64,000 nucleotides of DNA, taken from positions 17,794,915 through 17,858,914 of the forward strand of contig NC_092032.1 of assembly GCF_042242105.1 (NCBI RefSeq). Direction: 5' to 3'. The position numbers and the translations under genes are program-made. Below are positions 10,784-25,700 of the stretch, one piece after another. Within the stretch, counting starts at the first letter, position 1. Each line of letters begins with the position of its first letter. The notes below the pieces were generated by a model. It was not told where the DNA came from. It worked only from the letters and a program-made list of their open reading frames with translations, and did not search any database. Origin of the DNA: Pempheris klunzingeri. Lineage: Eukaryota; Chordata; Actinopteri; Acropomatiformes; Pempheridae.

Positions 10784-13700
10784 CTGTTGGGGGAGAGGAG
10801 AGGAGAGGAAAGATCAATGCTGACGTTCTTTAACGTTTTCCCTCCGGTGACTGTCCCTGATCTCCGTGAACACCTCTCTCTGCGTGAGGGGCTCTGACGT
10901 CACTTTACTTCAGCTCTACTTGCGGGCAGATTTATTTGGATCCTCGGCTGCATCATGTCTGGCAGACGCTTCATTGGCACCATTTAGACGATATCCTCCA
11001 ACTGAATACTTAAAAGCTTAACTGCTGCTTATCCACAAACTCATCTGATACTGCTCGCTACAGCAAGAGTGACAAACTTCCAAAAAAGGTATCGTCCTCT
11101 GGGTCAGTATATCTATTTGTATGTATTCTTATTTTCCCTTATTAACATGTGTTTTCTGTTGTGGCTGGAACTTGGCGGCGCCATGAAGAATCAAACGATC
11201 ATGTGATCACCCACACCCATGTCTGTGCAGGTCTGGTTCTACTGTAAACTAAAGCCTGTGGCTACTCTGCATCAGTATGAAGTAACAAACGAATATCTGT
11301 TCTGTTAAAAGTCGGACATTACTGCTGTGGCCGTAACAAAGCCTCACCTTGAGCCCAGGTCCATGGACGATGCTCCAGAGACTTTGGGCATCTGCAGGTT
11401 GGTGGAGGCGGACAGCTTTAAGGCAGAGGGTGGCACGTTGCCGAGGGTCCGGGGAATGTGGCGTCCGGCCAGGCTGGCGCCCGACGGCACGCTCAGACAG
11501 ATGTTGTTCCCGATGAGGACCTGAGTGGTGGCGGGGGTGGCGTTGGTGGCGCTGCATCCCAGGATCCCCAGTGCTGCGTGGGCACTGGGGGTGGAGGTGA
11601 GGGAGGTGGGGACGGCATTGGCAGATGAGGGGGTGGCCGAGTTGGAGGAGGGCTGGAGGAAAGTTGGGGTCATGGAGGTGGTAGTGTGTGTTGACTGGTT
11701 GGTCTGGTGAAGGGCTGCGGTGGTGCTGGAGAGGTGCAAGCCTTTAAAAACACCTGGTGAACAGAAGAAACACTCACGTGAATACAAATAACAATGGATG
11801 AAAAGCAGCAGCAACACCCAGGAATCTGAATGTGACACTTTTTCTAACATTTGTCTTCGGCAGGATTTCAACACTTTGGTGTATTGTCATTGAATACTCC
11901 AGCGCATGAGCTTCCCCTACACAATCTAGTGCAATCTACTACAGCAGCCATGCAATAAATCGGTCTCTGAGGAGCTCACCATGTTGTTACAAGATGTTGA
12001 TGCAACACTAAGGAAATCCTCAAGTCTCTTGGTAATGGTGTTGTTGTAATAACTGCAGTAACAGTTTCCCTTCATTGTTTCCTCTTAAGTAGCTTTCAGG
12101 TTCTTTTAATAAGTGGTTTCCAGGGCTGTCCCAAAAAACATTTTCAGGGCTTCAAAGTTTCAGTGAGAAATACCTGGAAATATTTGCCGCTTTAAGGCTA
12201 CGCTAACTCTGTCACTTCACCGTCGACACACAGACAGAAGCGCTCTCTGATGTCAGTCCTTCACTACTGGAGAATTTCTGCATCATAATAGAAAAATCCA
12301 GTCCAGTAAGAGCCACCCCAGTACCGATTCAGACGTCGTTGCCATGGCAACGGAAGAAGATTCTGAGCATTCGGGTCAGCCGCACGGTTTTCCAACATTT
12401 TTGGCTCGTGGTTCCTTTAAACAAAACTAAGCCTACTTGAGTCACCTTAAGTAAGTTGCGGCCTTACTGTGAGAATGAGAAGTGACTACTGGACCAAATA
12501 GTGATTTCTCCCTCTTGGAGCGCTTTATCTGAGGGATTTTTAGAGCCTAACGAGGCAAAACTGTCCAGTATTTCAGAAGAAACAGCAAACATAGGTGAGT
12601 GAAAATCATCAAAGCTCAATTTAGGGAAATATTTTCTTTTTGTATCCAATTAAATGAGTAAAATAAGTGAATAATAGAACAAGTGACACTCACCTGCACC
12701 TGCCAGGACCCCGTTTACTCCACTCGCCAACACCAGCTCCTCTTTGGACTTGAAGGCCAGCAGCTGGTCCGTGGTGACGAGGGCAGACGCAGCAAACTGG
12801 GCGCTGGCCTGGTCCAACGTCTTGGACACCAGCGCCTACGAGGAAATCAGAGAAAAACGCGTGAGGCTGTGCCAGAGACTTGACCGCGCTGCTAAAACGT
12901 ATGAAACTGCAGAGAGTACTGAGCTCAGCAGTTCTGCTGCCAAACAGGAACAGAGCCAGTGGCATTAATACTGCTCGTGGGAATAAGGATGTGTCCCATT
13001 TCCTAAGGATGGGTGAACTGACCTTCAACTGGAAATGATTTCCATATTGGGAGAACTCTGGCTGATTTAGTTCAACCAAGCTCTGATTTGCCTCTATTTG
13101 GTCATGAAAGTGCATGTGAGAAGTGCACAAAATGACACAAACAGTGAAAAACAGCCTAGTTAGTAAATGAAAGGCCTTTTAAGATAAAACCTTCTTCTTC
13201 TTACAGCACTTCTACACCCATAAAGGCTGACGCCCTTCAGCTTTTTGGTTTTCAGTACCACTTTCAATGTACCTAACCCACAGATTTTCAAACTGTCAAA
13301 GCCTTTATCATCACATTTAAATGGCTGTTCCTTTAAACCCACAACAATCAATATGAAAAACAGGTTAAATAAACTTTGAATGTTTTGATTGAGATTGTTT
13401 CACATCAAATATTAAAAGATTTTTGATTCACATGCATGATTGTGTTGATAAAAACCAGATTATGTTGAAAAATTGAGCATTTTTCAAGGAGTGTATTCAA
13501 ATTGAAGCATATTTTTACCCCTAGCAGTTAAAGTTAAGCACTTTCCAAGACTTTGTAGTAAAACTGGGAGTTAAAGTTCACAGGTGTAGGTCAAGCTGTG
13601 GGTTGTGTGACTATCCTTACTGACCTGTAGGTTGGTATTTGATGCAGCCTTGTTGGCTTGCTGCTGTTGGCTCTGTTCCAGCTGCTGTTTCTGCATGAGG

Positions 13701-16700
13701 GCCAGCTGCTCCTGGTGCTGCTGGTACTGCTCTGCCGTGAACACTGTGGACAGGGAGGAGAAGATCCACTGGTCAGTACCTGTACTGGGATATTGTTAAC
13801 TTGTGAGGCTCAGCTGGTATTTAGCTGAGACTTAACCAGAGCAAGACACGGAGATAACAAATAGGGTTTTTGACTTGCATGAATTTTATGATACAATACA
13901 CGTCCTTTTTGTACTGAAGCCATGACCTACCTACCTACTAGCATTAGCTAAAATATCCTGCACAGATATTCATCTCGACATTTTTTAACAGCTTTTAAAC
14001 TGGCACCCTGTTCGTGCAAACAGCATTCTTAATGAACATGCTCCTCAGATGCTTGTCAACTGAAATAACAGTCACTGACATACACTGCGGGGGTATATGC
14101 ACACAAGTGATGCCTCTGTGGCACGACATCACAAGGGTCAGGTTGATGTGGGCGAGCTCTCACAGGGTTCAGGTTCAGAAAATTAAATACGGCCTAGAGA
14201 GTCCAGTGTGAAAGCTTATATTAAGACAAAGTCTCAAATGCAGAACCCTTTATGCTCCTGAGGCCCGACTGTACGGCTCCCACTCGCCTGTACATAAAGA
14301 TAAAGAAGCTACATGCTACAGGGTTTTCCATCCGTTGCCAGATAATGTTGCACTGCATGAAGCAATCAAACCAGAACCAAACAAACTGTATTCGCATGCA
14401 TTTTACATGAAGTCAGTGTTTCAACTCTGCACAAGAAATGATCTCACAAAGCCAAATTTCAGAGAACTATAAATGTGGAAAAGATTGTGAAATGGTGTCA
14501 CAACCAGTTTTACGGTTCAAACTATATGGACAAATGTCAAGTACAGAGAGGTGGCACTCAGATTACTGATCTTTCTGATCACATTCATCACATTCTTGTC
14601 TTAAAATAAATATAAAAACAAAACAAATATACTAATAAATCACAAAATGTTCATTTAAAAAGGCATTCAAAAAAGTACAATCTTGTTATTGGGACTGAAG
14701 CACAGGTACCATGTGGACATTTTGATTTATCATAACAGACAATGCACAAGTGTTACTAATCACATTAACGACGGCTCTGTTCTATTCCCAGCGTCTCGCG
14801 TCCCAGTAAGCCACAACAGTGAGCCAGCACGCACAGTAACAGGACCCTGACACTGAAGCAGCCATGTGGAATTCAGCTCTCATTCATTTTCTTAGTTACA
14901 CCTGTTTTTTCCTGCTGGGACATGTTAATATGCCTCTAATGACAAAAAGGCAGACTGACTAACAATACCCAGCCGTGAACAGGACCTCTCCATGTCCAAT
15001 TGTAATCTTTCAGTGCACTCAGTGCAGGCTAAAATCCACTATTGTTAATAACAAGAGCCAAAAGCATGGAGCAACACAGAAGCCTCCACTCACAGCTGGA
15101 GCTCACCGGCTCCCACATGAAAAAAAAAAACACAAAAAACAACTTAATTCCTGAGTCAGAATGGGCTGCGATTAGGCCTGAGATAAATGGCTGTGTCTAG
15201 AGAACAGCCGAAACAAAACAACGCCCACTCATGACTCCATGCTGTGGGCATAATCTACAACAAATGATATATGTTTTTCAAGCTCATTTCACTTTAATTA
15301 CTGAGAAAACCCTTGAGGTGGCGACTTTTTTCTCACCAAACACAAGCATCGACTGCAAAGGGAAAAAAAATAAAACCGCACTAATAAGTTCTCTTTAATT
15401 TCTTGCACTTATTCCACACCGAGCGCCTTCAGCAGCAACCATTTTAGAACTAGTTTTGAGGATTTTTGTCAGCTCATCACATTACTGAGAAATTCTTTAG
15501 ACACCATTAAGTAAAACAGCAGGTTCACAGCCAAAAAACAACAACCTGAGAAACCAATTCTGGACATATTCATTCCACAATTATTCCATTCTTTCAAGAT
15601 TTATATGGACCAAATCAAGTTTTTATACATTTAGACAGCATTGTGTCGTGTCAAAAGCTGATCAAGAAGAGAGGTTGAAGCAGGTGAGGCTCCCTTTAAT
15701 GTGCTTGACACATTATTCACAGTTACCTTTCTTCTAAACAGCCACCAGCCCAGACTCACTCCACCACGCTCAGGCAGTATTTCTAACGGACTCACCCAGG
15801 CCACGGGGGGCAGGAATTTATCTATTATATGATGGAGGGAGGGTCTCAAAGCAGAAAGTTCATGTGATGTACAGGCAGCATGGGAGCCTGTGCTGCAGCA
15901 GAGCAATCTACCTTTGAGGTGCTCATCAAAATGTGCAACACAAAAGGCCCAACTAAACAACACTGGGCTGACTCTGGAGGGGAGTTTTTTCCTTAACATT
16001 GAATATTCACATGCAAAAAAAAAATCAATTAAATACCAGCTAGCTCACATAATTCTATGCATGGAGAAATTTTTCCATTACACCCCTGCCATGCACACCA
16101 CAAAGGCAATTCTCCATTTCTTTCTTTTTTGTTTTCTGTACTGAGAGATGAAGAGATGAAGTCCAACAGAGAGGATCCTTTAATGGTCAAAGCAGGCGGC
16201 CTTTCCAGCCAAGCCGTCTGGCTGAGCGCTACACAGTCTATACACTTGACACTTTGAGGCTTTATTTATTTATTTATTTATTTATTAAGCCTCTATTTAA
16301 GTTTGGGCGGCGCGACACTACGTCCCATGAGACGATGGAAATCTGTCACAGGCTGAGAGACTTTGTTGTACTATTTATACTGAGGTAGTTACACCTTTTA
16401 AATGTATCCGGTGACCATTAGCAATTCTATTTTTCTACATTCAGCATGCATGTAAGAACTTAAAGATACACAGGATGCACTTAGCTAAATGTTAACAGGG
16501 CTTAATGAGGTTAAATGAGGAAGAGGAGGAAAAACTACATCCTCAGCGGCTCCTCTGGTTTCCCAGTAACTTTAACAGTGAGTTGAAGCTCAGCTGTGTT
16601 CCAGATAGTGTCATTCAACATGATGACGTTCAAAGTTTCATTTGAGAACATGTGGTGGCCCCAATGTTACCATGACTTCTGCTTGTTAGCAAACAAAATG

Positions 16701-19700
16701 TCCAAGGGGCCATTTTAATATCTGTGGTTGTGTGGGTCTCTGATTAGTCAGTTATAACCTCAGTGCTGTATTTGATTAACAGGGTTGTTACATCATTGTG
16801 ATAAGCTGAAAAGAGACATTACAATCTAGTTGTGCAAATATATACAGTGATATGGCAACCCTAACCTCTACTTTAACACAGGTAATCATCTTAGCCAACA
16901 TGGGCAGCAGTAACAATGAATTACCTACTACCAACAGAAGGCCAATGACACATAAAACAGTATGCCACAAGATCATAACATCATTGTAAAACTGTAAGTC
17001 AAAGTGCCCATAGAAATAATGCAGATCACACTCTAGAACAACCTGAGAACAGTCTAAAACCAGCAATAAAAGGAATTCACTTAATACAATAAATACATGA
17101 GACAGAATAACAGAGCCACACAACAAGGCCTAAAGTGTGGTGGACCACACGCCAAAATAAGGTATGTTGTTTCACAGAGATGATTGCTGACATCTCATGA
17201 CCGCAGCCGCAACTTGAGGTGACATACAGCTTGAATTAAGCAACACTTTAATTATAACAGAGTACTCAAAGGGCAATCAGGCTTTTGCTAAATCTACTTT
17301 ATAAATTACTGCCAGGCTCATTAACCTACTTACAATGCAATAAAGCAGCATAAAAACTGTCCCACTCTTTCACACCAGTGACAATATTTAGCTGCACAAT
17401 TTTCAGATGTAAAATACCAAAGATGCTTAAGAAAAAACTGAGCAGCATAGCAGTGGAAACAACTGACTCACCATGGACAGGGGTGGGGGGCGGGCCGGTG
17501 CGGTTCTGAGAGCTGGCTCCTCCAGACAGAGTCCGGGTTAGTCCTGACACTGTCCGGCTAAAATCCCTAAATCCTCTCCGAGACAAGTCTCCACCACCCA
17601 AGGGGTGACGGGATAGCGTCCGTGGTCTGAAGTGCCTCCAGCGGCAAGATTTAATGTTCAAAAGAATCTGGCTGAGGTCCATAGGTGTTGGTGATGAAGA
17701 GGAGGGGAGGTGGGGGGAGCTGGTTGGGTCCGAGGTATTGGTTTCTGAGGTACTGGCGTTGGAGTTGCGGAGCAGAGAACTTGGAAGTGGTGAGGCGAGT
17801 GGTTGGGGCTCCAGGTCAGAGTCTAGGCTCTGACAGATGCTGTCTACATCTGCATGCGCTCTGTCCAACAAGATCCTGAAAGAAAACCAGAAATCAGTAA
17901 AGCAAATCCCCATCAGCGAGCTGTGTGAAGTTATTTAAGGTCAGATAAAGTAGAAACATGCTGTAGTCATTATCAGTGCATTACAACATCAACATCCCTT
18001 GGCTATGACTATGAGTATTGCACAAGTGTGGCTATTCCTTGCATACCATTCATGTAATTACAATGTCCAGTGGGCCGGTGCCAAATATAGCTGCGTATTG
18101 CACAAAACACAGGGCAAAAACATGCAGTTCTGCCATGAATACAGAACAGAACACTTATGTAATGGAACAAGAGTCAAAGTTTATAGCCGTGCTGCAGCTT
18201 CATGAGGCTGCGCCGCTTGTTAAAATCAACAAAAAAGACAACACTGCTATTTTTGCTATTCTAGAGCCTTACTACTGGTGGGGTAAAACTACTTTGGTTC
18301 AGCCTGAGGCTGCTACCAGAGCTGTTAACTACATCAAAACTGTATAGTGACATTTTTAGATGTTGTACAACAGAAAATTGTGTGGCGCTAGCTAAAATGA
18401 CAGGGAATAACTCAAGTCCTGAGGATACACTTATGCATGTCTGTACTAAATGTCAAAGAAATCCTTGTTGAAAACTGAACAACAAATGGGACAATATTGT
18501 AGGCCCATAGACCCCACACTGCTACTCTGACTAAATAAACATACTAAGCTGCCCCTTTTCGAACATCATCAAGCATTGCTATCGCGAGTACACATCACAT
18601 TGAAGAAGACAGACTGGTCCATCAGTCTCCCTCGGGGCAGAAGATAACGTTGTCTACAGACAGAAACAGAAAATTGCTAATCTCATGTGCATCTGTGAAA
18701 CAGATACAGCCTAACTCAGTTGGTCTCCTCGACAACACCCAGCAGTGTGGACGCCGCTGGCTAGCTCATCCAGCCAGTGTGCTTTATTCAATCGTCTGTG
18801 TAATTACAGAGGAGATATCAGACAAAACTGCAGGATATATTGCTGTCTAAACTCAGCAGAAGCTAAGTTTTCTGATATGTCCACAGGCCACAGTGACAGG
18901 TGAATCCCAAAATGGGACTGTCATGTTCATCATTTCACCAGCCAACTTGATATCTATAATAGAATGTGCCTGCCAAATGATCGCTGGTAACCTGCCAAAG
19001 AGCTGGTATGGTAAACAACCTCAGCAGCGACAGCCAACACTTGGCTGAATTTCCCCTTCTCAGTATTGGTATTGGCAGCATTCCTACACACACTTCATTT
19101 CAAATTTAGAACTTTTCTCAGAATTCTTTGCTGAATTTGTCAAGTTTTGTGTATCATAAGTATGATGAATGTACCTGGGCAACATGCGGATTACATCGCA
19201 CTCATTCTTTCCACCACAGATGTCAGAAAATTAAATGGTGGTTTAAAAGCTTTACGTCATATGAGTCAAATTTTCAAGACTTGGAAACAATCCATTTCTA
19301 TTTTGCTTGTCTACCTGCAGAAGAATCCAAGTATCACTGATCAAATCACAGCAAGTATGAGGAACAGAAACAGCCAGACAGAGCTCACCTGCCCCCTCTG
19401 CCCACACGGCGCCGTGCCAACCCTATGCAGCGCCGTGGCATGTTCAGCGAGGTCAGGCAGTAGCGGAAGCGTGGGTCGCCGAGCCCGCCGTCTGATGGGC
19501 TTACCCAGGGCCAGTTGCCACTCTGGTCTGGACGAGTCTGAAAGTATAGAAGAGGAGATGCAGAAAGAGAAATTAGGGGCAAGAAGATGTCACATGTTAA
19601 AATTGAGAGCAAAAAGAGACATTGGAAAAGGAAAAGGCGAGTCTTCGTTATTGCATTGTTCTGTGCAGCAGTGTGTGGAAGACTAACAGCCAGGGCAGCC

Positions 19701-22700
19701 AGACTGGCCGGTCTGCTATTGGCACTATAAATAGAAGCACGGGAGTCACAGGAGGGCACTCACAGCGTAGTACTGACAGCCGGCCTTCCTCCTGAACGCA
19801 TAGCAGCCATCTGGGTCATTCTCCTCCTCTGCCTCTGAGGAACCTGAATGGATCTATACAATAAAAACAATTTTGGTAAATGAAGAGATTAGGATTTGAG
19901 ACCATTGCCTTTTACACACCTGACACTGTCAACAAGAGTCAACACTGGCTGGGTGACAGCAGTTTTCACCCTCTGTTCCTTGTTGGTTCATGTTTAGCAT
20001 TAGTGTCCTTATTAAATAGGACTGAAACCACAGCAAAGCAGAAAGTTAAGTCAAATTACCTGTGAGAAGGGTTCTTCGTCTGAGCTCGGGAAATCGTACT
20101 GGTTGAGGTCCTTGGGATTGAACACAGAGGGGCCTGAATGCTGAGGTGCCGACAGAGGGGGGATTTTGGGTTTCTTTTCATATTTCCTTTTCGTTCGCAC
20201 AGCCTCCGTCTTCTCCGGCTGTGAAGAGGAGAGGGAAACGGTGCTCAATGTTTATACGACAGTCTGCGTGATCAAAAAGACATTTCAAGACGCAGAGCAA
20301 TGCCGTTAGTGGTAATCTAATGTTGGTGGTCTGTACGCAGGCGAAGAAAGTGTGTAGAAACAACAGTGAGTAAAAGAGGCATTGATATGCAGATGGCAAC
20401 ATGTGCCAGATGCCACTGCCTAGCCAGATGGCTGCCCCCTCCCTCCTCCTCAATCCACCCCATGCCACCGCTCACCCCTACTTCCCCACTGGGACGACCC
20501 CTCCCTGTCTGAACAGACTCCAACTCTACTAGGATTAGTCAGATCCCATTCAGCCCTTAGACGAGGGGCACAAAGCAAACAGAGAGGCAAGGACACAGAA
20601 GTGAAGAACTGCTGTGTCAAATCAATGCAAGAAGTGAGGGCTGGGGTGTTATGGGAGGAGGGGGCAGAGTTAAACCATAAATGAGCGTCTGTAAACAAAA
20701 GGGAAAAGTCAACCAGTTGGTAGAGAGAAAAAGAGCGGAAAAAAGGGGGAAATAGTTGCCTCCCTGCAGGGCAAGGGGGGGGGGGGGGTTGTTGGACACT
20801 GGAGCTAATGAAGTTATAATGAAAGGAGGTGACACAGAGTTCACAATAGTACTGTGTAATGAAGTGCTACATTATTGAAGCATATGGCCACTCAGTCTTA
20901 TGCTAAATGTTTGGAGTTTGAAGGGGTCAGCAGGTAAAGCACGGACGCTACGGCCTCAATGAGGTGAACTACCAGAAATGAATAGTGATGCCCACCTGCC
21001 AGTCTTTGGCTGAGGGCTGCCCACAAGCCTGGTAGAACTAAATCTTTAATACTTATTGTCCTGAATAACTGTTCTTCAGTACATTTTTTTCTCCCCATGA
21101 GGAAACTCACAAAACTTTGCTTCCTTCAGAAAAATCAGTTATATATTTCTAGTATTTTCAATTCATACCTTTTCAACAACTGAAATGTCATGGTCTCACT
21201 TGAGTCAGTGTTCAATATAAAGAGGAGTGACTGCATTATGAGGCTCCTCACTTCAGCCATGATCAATGCGTGAATTGACTCAAGTGAAGGACGAATGTGA
21301 AGTCAATAACGTTTTCTGATACTTCTGCAGGCATTGCGTTCCAACACCCACACTCATCAAGAGCCAGACAGGATGGAAATCATTTTCCATTCTGTTCCTG
21401 ACTTTATTAGGAGGGTGCCCGTGTGCTGTGAATGTAGATAGCCTTACTTTCTTGTAGTCCTTCATATCCAAGTGGTCCTGGTGTCTGTACTGGTTGCTGC
21501 TGGACAGGGGAATTATGGGGATGGTGTAGACAGGCTTCACCAGAGCTCGCTGCGCAAGTGCCTCTGCCATCACCTCACTGCCCAAGTCTGGCATCGAATT
21601 CCTGATGGGCAGAGAGCGAAGGGTAGAAAGGTTGGTGAGCATAAAAAGGGGACATATTTACAAATCAGATGCAGGACAGATTTAGGGACTATTTTATGGG
21701 TAAACTGAATCGCTTTAATGCAATGCATCAGGCATTAGGCACTAAGATAAATAACTAAAAAGGATGCATGGTTTAAGACAACAGACAGACCAAATGAGTG
21801 CTTATAGTACGATCACTTTGGTAGTATTAACCAACATGTCTGGGATGAGTCAATCACTGGCCAACAGACAAAAAGAAACTCTACTTCTGTGCATAGAAAG
21901 AGCCCAAAACACACTCCTGTCAGACTATTCACACCACTCTGTGCACCTGGGTCACTCTACACCAGCATAATATCATGAAGTGGGCTGGAGAAGCCATCTA
22001 CTGAGAATAGAGTGGTCCAATCTGGGAGTGAATACTGGCTTTGATGCACAGACAGAAACCAGGCTGGGATAACAAGAGGAAATTGAAATGTCACTACAAA
22101 TCAAAAGCACTTCAAGAAGAAGGGTCCAATTTAAGCTCACACTGACAGCTAGTTTCAGAGCAAATTCATTCCATTTGGGTGTCATGTTTAGATGGATCGC
22201 AAAGGCCCCGCTGGGGAGGAGGGAGAACAATTCAAAGTGGAGCTCGGAAAAGGAACGCGTAAATTTAAACACAAAACAACACAAATGTAGCATAGTGTAC
22301 AGACTGGGAAAAGGAGCAGCCAGCAGAGAAGTCACTGAACTAATTTGTTCCCGACACTACTGAATAAACAGAGTGAACTCAGAAATTGATACTGCATGCA
22401 AAACTGTGACCCCAATTAACAAGAGCAGGGAGGCCTGACATTACAGAAAACCTGTGGTTGATTTTTTTTTTATACGATCAATCTTGCAGACAAGTGTCCT
22501 AATGGCCTCTACAAGGGAATTCAACTTGACGAGTAAACAAAAGCCGGATCAAACATGAAGGTTAACCACATAAGCCATCAAAAACACTGCATGTTGTAAA
22601 GGTCCGGCAGGTCTAGCGTCCAAAGGATAAACAATTAGTGTTTTCTAACCTTAGCAGAAACCATTCCAAAAACACCCCTTGAGAGACAGAGCAAGAGCAC

Positions 22701-25700
22701 AGCCGCAAAACACAATGTTATCCACATATCTGTTCATGAACATCTGTCATCTAACCAGCTAAGCGAGACATGTATTCATTTTATTCCTGCATCATGAATC
22801 CCTCTGAAAAAGTCTCCTAACAGCAGCTACTTGCCTAACAAAGTAGTTGATACAGTGCAGACATCCCTAACAACTCTCTCTGGGCCAATTTTCACACGCT
22901 GGTCTTTCTTACCTCTTCTCCACAATCTCCAGTGTGAGGTGCAGCAGTTCCCTCTTGCTCTTCTCCCTCCTCTTGATCATCTCCAGGATGGTGACAGCTC
23001 TGCTCAGGTCCCTACGCAGCTTCAGCATCTTCTCATACGACGCCTCGTCGTTTTTCCGGTTCTGAAAGTGGTGAGACAGTGATGAGTCAGACATAAAGTC
23101 ACAATTGTTCCCACTTATAACTTTGAAACTTTTCCGGGGCCCTCAATTGTTTTTCAAAATTTTGATTTTAGAGTAATAGTAATACTACCACTAGCCAAAG
23201 TAGTGGTGCAACCTACAACACTTGTATTTTAGATTTAGAGCTTGAGAACAGGATTATAGCTGAGTATCATCTGCTTCCTCCCACAAGGATCATGAGAGAT
23301 CAGAGGCACTACTCTTTGGCAGCTAATTGTCCCACAATGGGTTAAAATAACACATTTGGCCTTTAAGATAAAGGACAAGTCTCCAATTACTGGGCCACAG
23401 AGAAGCCCCAGTTTGCATGCAACATGCACAACTTCTTCCATTAGCCTCGTTGTTTGTCTCATCCTCCTGCCCACTGATTCCTACCTTCCTGGTCTGCATC
23501 TTCTCCGTTCGTCGGCGGAAGGCCACATACGGGTCGCTGGTGCTAGAGCCGTCCCTCTTCTCCTGCTTGACGTTGGGGATGAGGGAGCCACCCTTGCAGG
23601 TTTTCCTCTTGCGACTCCAGTAGTCGAACACCTCTTTGATCAGCTCATCGTCCTCCTTCAGCAGCAGTTTGGCCTCCTGGAGACTGACGAGCTGTGGGGC
23701 AAAATAGGACAGACCAAGTCAGTGCAATGGTACCAATCTATAGCACAAACACAGCATAATACACCATAAACCTAACAAGTATTATAGGCTGCAATGATTT
23801 TAAAGAGCCACAAACAGTACAAAACAAAGCTTGTTGCCTTCATGCAAGCTCATAAAGTCATATTTCTAAGTTTGACAGTTGTATGAATTTAAGTAGACTA
23901 GTTATTAGTCAGACATGACAAGAACTCCATGCAGTAGCTTTTAATGAATATTAAAGAAACCAAGGAATTACAGGGCAAGAGCCAGGATTTTATTCACTGC
24001 AGAGTAAAACACAATCTGAGTCAGTGGACATATTTATTTTGTATAAAACAGAGACATGTTTGTCCAAACATCCTGCAAGCTAGTACCCCGACACACAAAC
24101 TGACACATACCTGCTGTCCACTGCCTTTCTCCAGCCGGTCAATCATTTCCTCAAACTGCAGGGCTGTGATTTCCATTTTCTTCTTCAGCTTATTCACAAA
24201 AGTCTCGTCCTCTGAATCTAGGTCGTAGTCTGGCTGCTCTGTATCCAAACTGAAAGCTGTGAGATGAAGAAGTGTCGGTTACTGAAGAGACAGACTTAAA
24301 TTCAAAGGCATCGTCAAGAACAACCAGACACAGCATCACGTCTGCAAACACTTGAGCAGGCAGCACTGTGCATGAACTCCAAGTACTTGTTAATAAATAT
24401 TGCCTGGGGCTTCAGTTTTTGCTCTACCTGTCAGTCTCCAGCCGTGGCCTGGAGATTTTCCAGACAATAAACACATTAGTCTGGTGAATGGGGAAGTGGC
24501 TGTCACCTTTTATGACCACTGGATGAAAAAAAAAAAAAAAACGTATGTTCTCTGCATCGTTACTATGAGACAATTTAACTATAACCAACACATTAAACTG
24601 TAATTACCTGCAGCAATAAACTGCCCCATATTTAAACTGTAACATAGAAGTAGAAATATCTGCTACGGCAATCTCTCTGGTTTTACACATTGCTAATTCA
24701 AACAGTGCCTTTAAAGGCTGCAGTATACAGCAAACAAGTGGAACTTCTTCTCAGATTTTTGTTGAGAATGACTCAGTCATTGTGTCTTCTGGTCTGTTTG
24801 TTTAATGTCATTTCCTCCAGACAAAATAACTTGTGTAGTCATTGTAGGTACCAGAAAAGAAACCGCACTTACACAGACTGCAACCAAGATCGTGACTCTG
24901 TCGACCAAATGCTGGTTTTAGTGTGCAACATTTCTACAGAGGGACGTGTGACATTTTAGGAATAACACTAGTGACATAGGGCAGATACAGCATTTCCTTT
25001 TTGTAGCAAACCTATCGCCTTCACCTGTGTGAATATGGCACACTCAGTTTTGAATGGAGCATGCTTTCAGTTAAGTTTTCCATTCTTTCTCCAACAATAA
25101 CCCACTGACCCCTGATGTGTATCATCCATAGGGACACCTCCACTTTGTGAATTCACACATATGCCGACAGACCTTCAAGGAACAAAAATGTCAAAAAACA
25201 CGTGCCAAGAAAGAGACACAGACAGAAACTCTCTCACATAGGGCTTCTATATGGAAGATTTATGAAATGTCTGCTTAATTAGCAGCCAGTTGGACTGAGC
25301 TCACATCTACTAACTGATTGACAAAAAACCTCACTCAAACACACAAATCTCTCCATGGGGAGTGTAAACCCTCTGAAACCATGAGACACACCTGATGCAT
25401 CCAAACGGCGGCAACAACATCACCACGTGCATGCAGACCACTAACACTACTAAAGAGGATAATCCTGTTGCAAGCGGCCTGCTACTCACGCTGTATGTGA
25501 ATAAGCTGCTTTGGCATCTTGAACTCCCCGGGGTAGAGGGACTCGTAGTGCGTGATGTTGCGCTCTGCCTCGGGGACGGGGATAACCATGTTGTCCCGCT
25601 TCTCGCCATATACCTGCTGCGCTGAGATGGCCCGCTGGAGATGGTGCTCCTGGGAGAGAGAAAGAGAACAGCTGTTTACAACAGTGCGTCTGCAGTTTAA

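Noticed and set aside
11327..11710. Plus-strand ORFs over epc1 exon 13
   Set aside because: Antisense shadows of a GC-rich coding exon.
18018..18347. 109-codon plus-strand ORF in epc1 intron 9
   Set aside because: No recognised family, no splice or promoter context. Could be a fossil transposon piece but I cannot support it.
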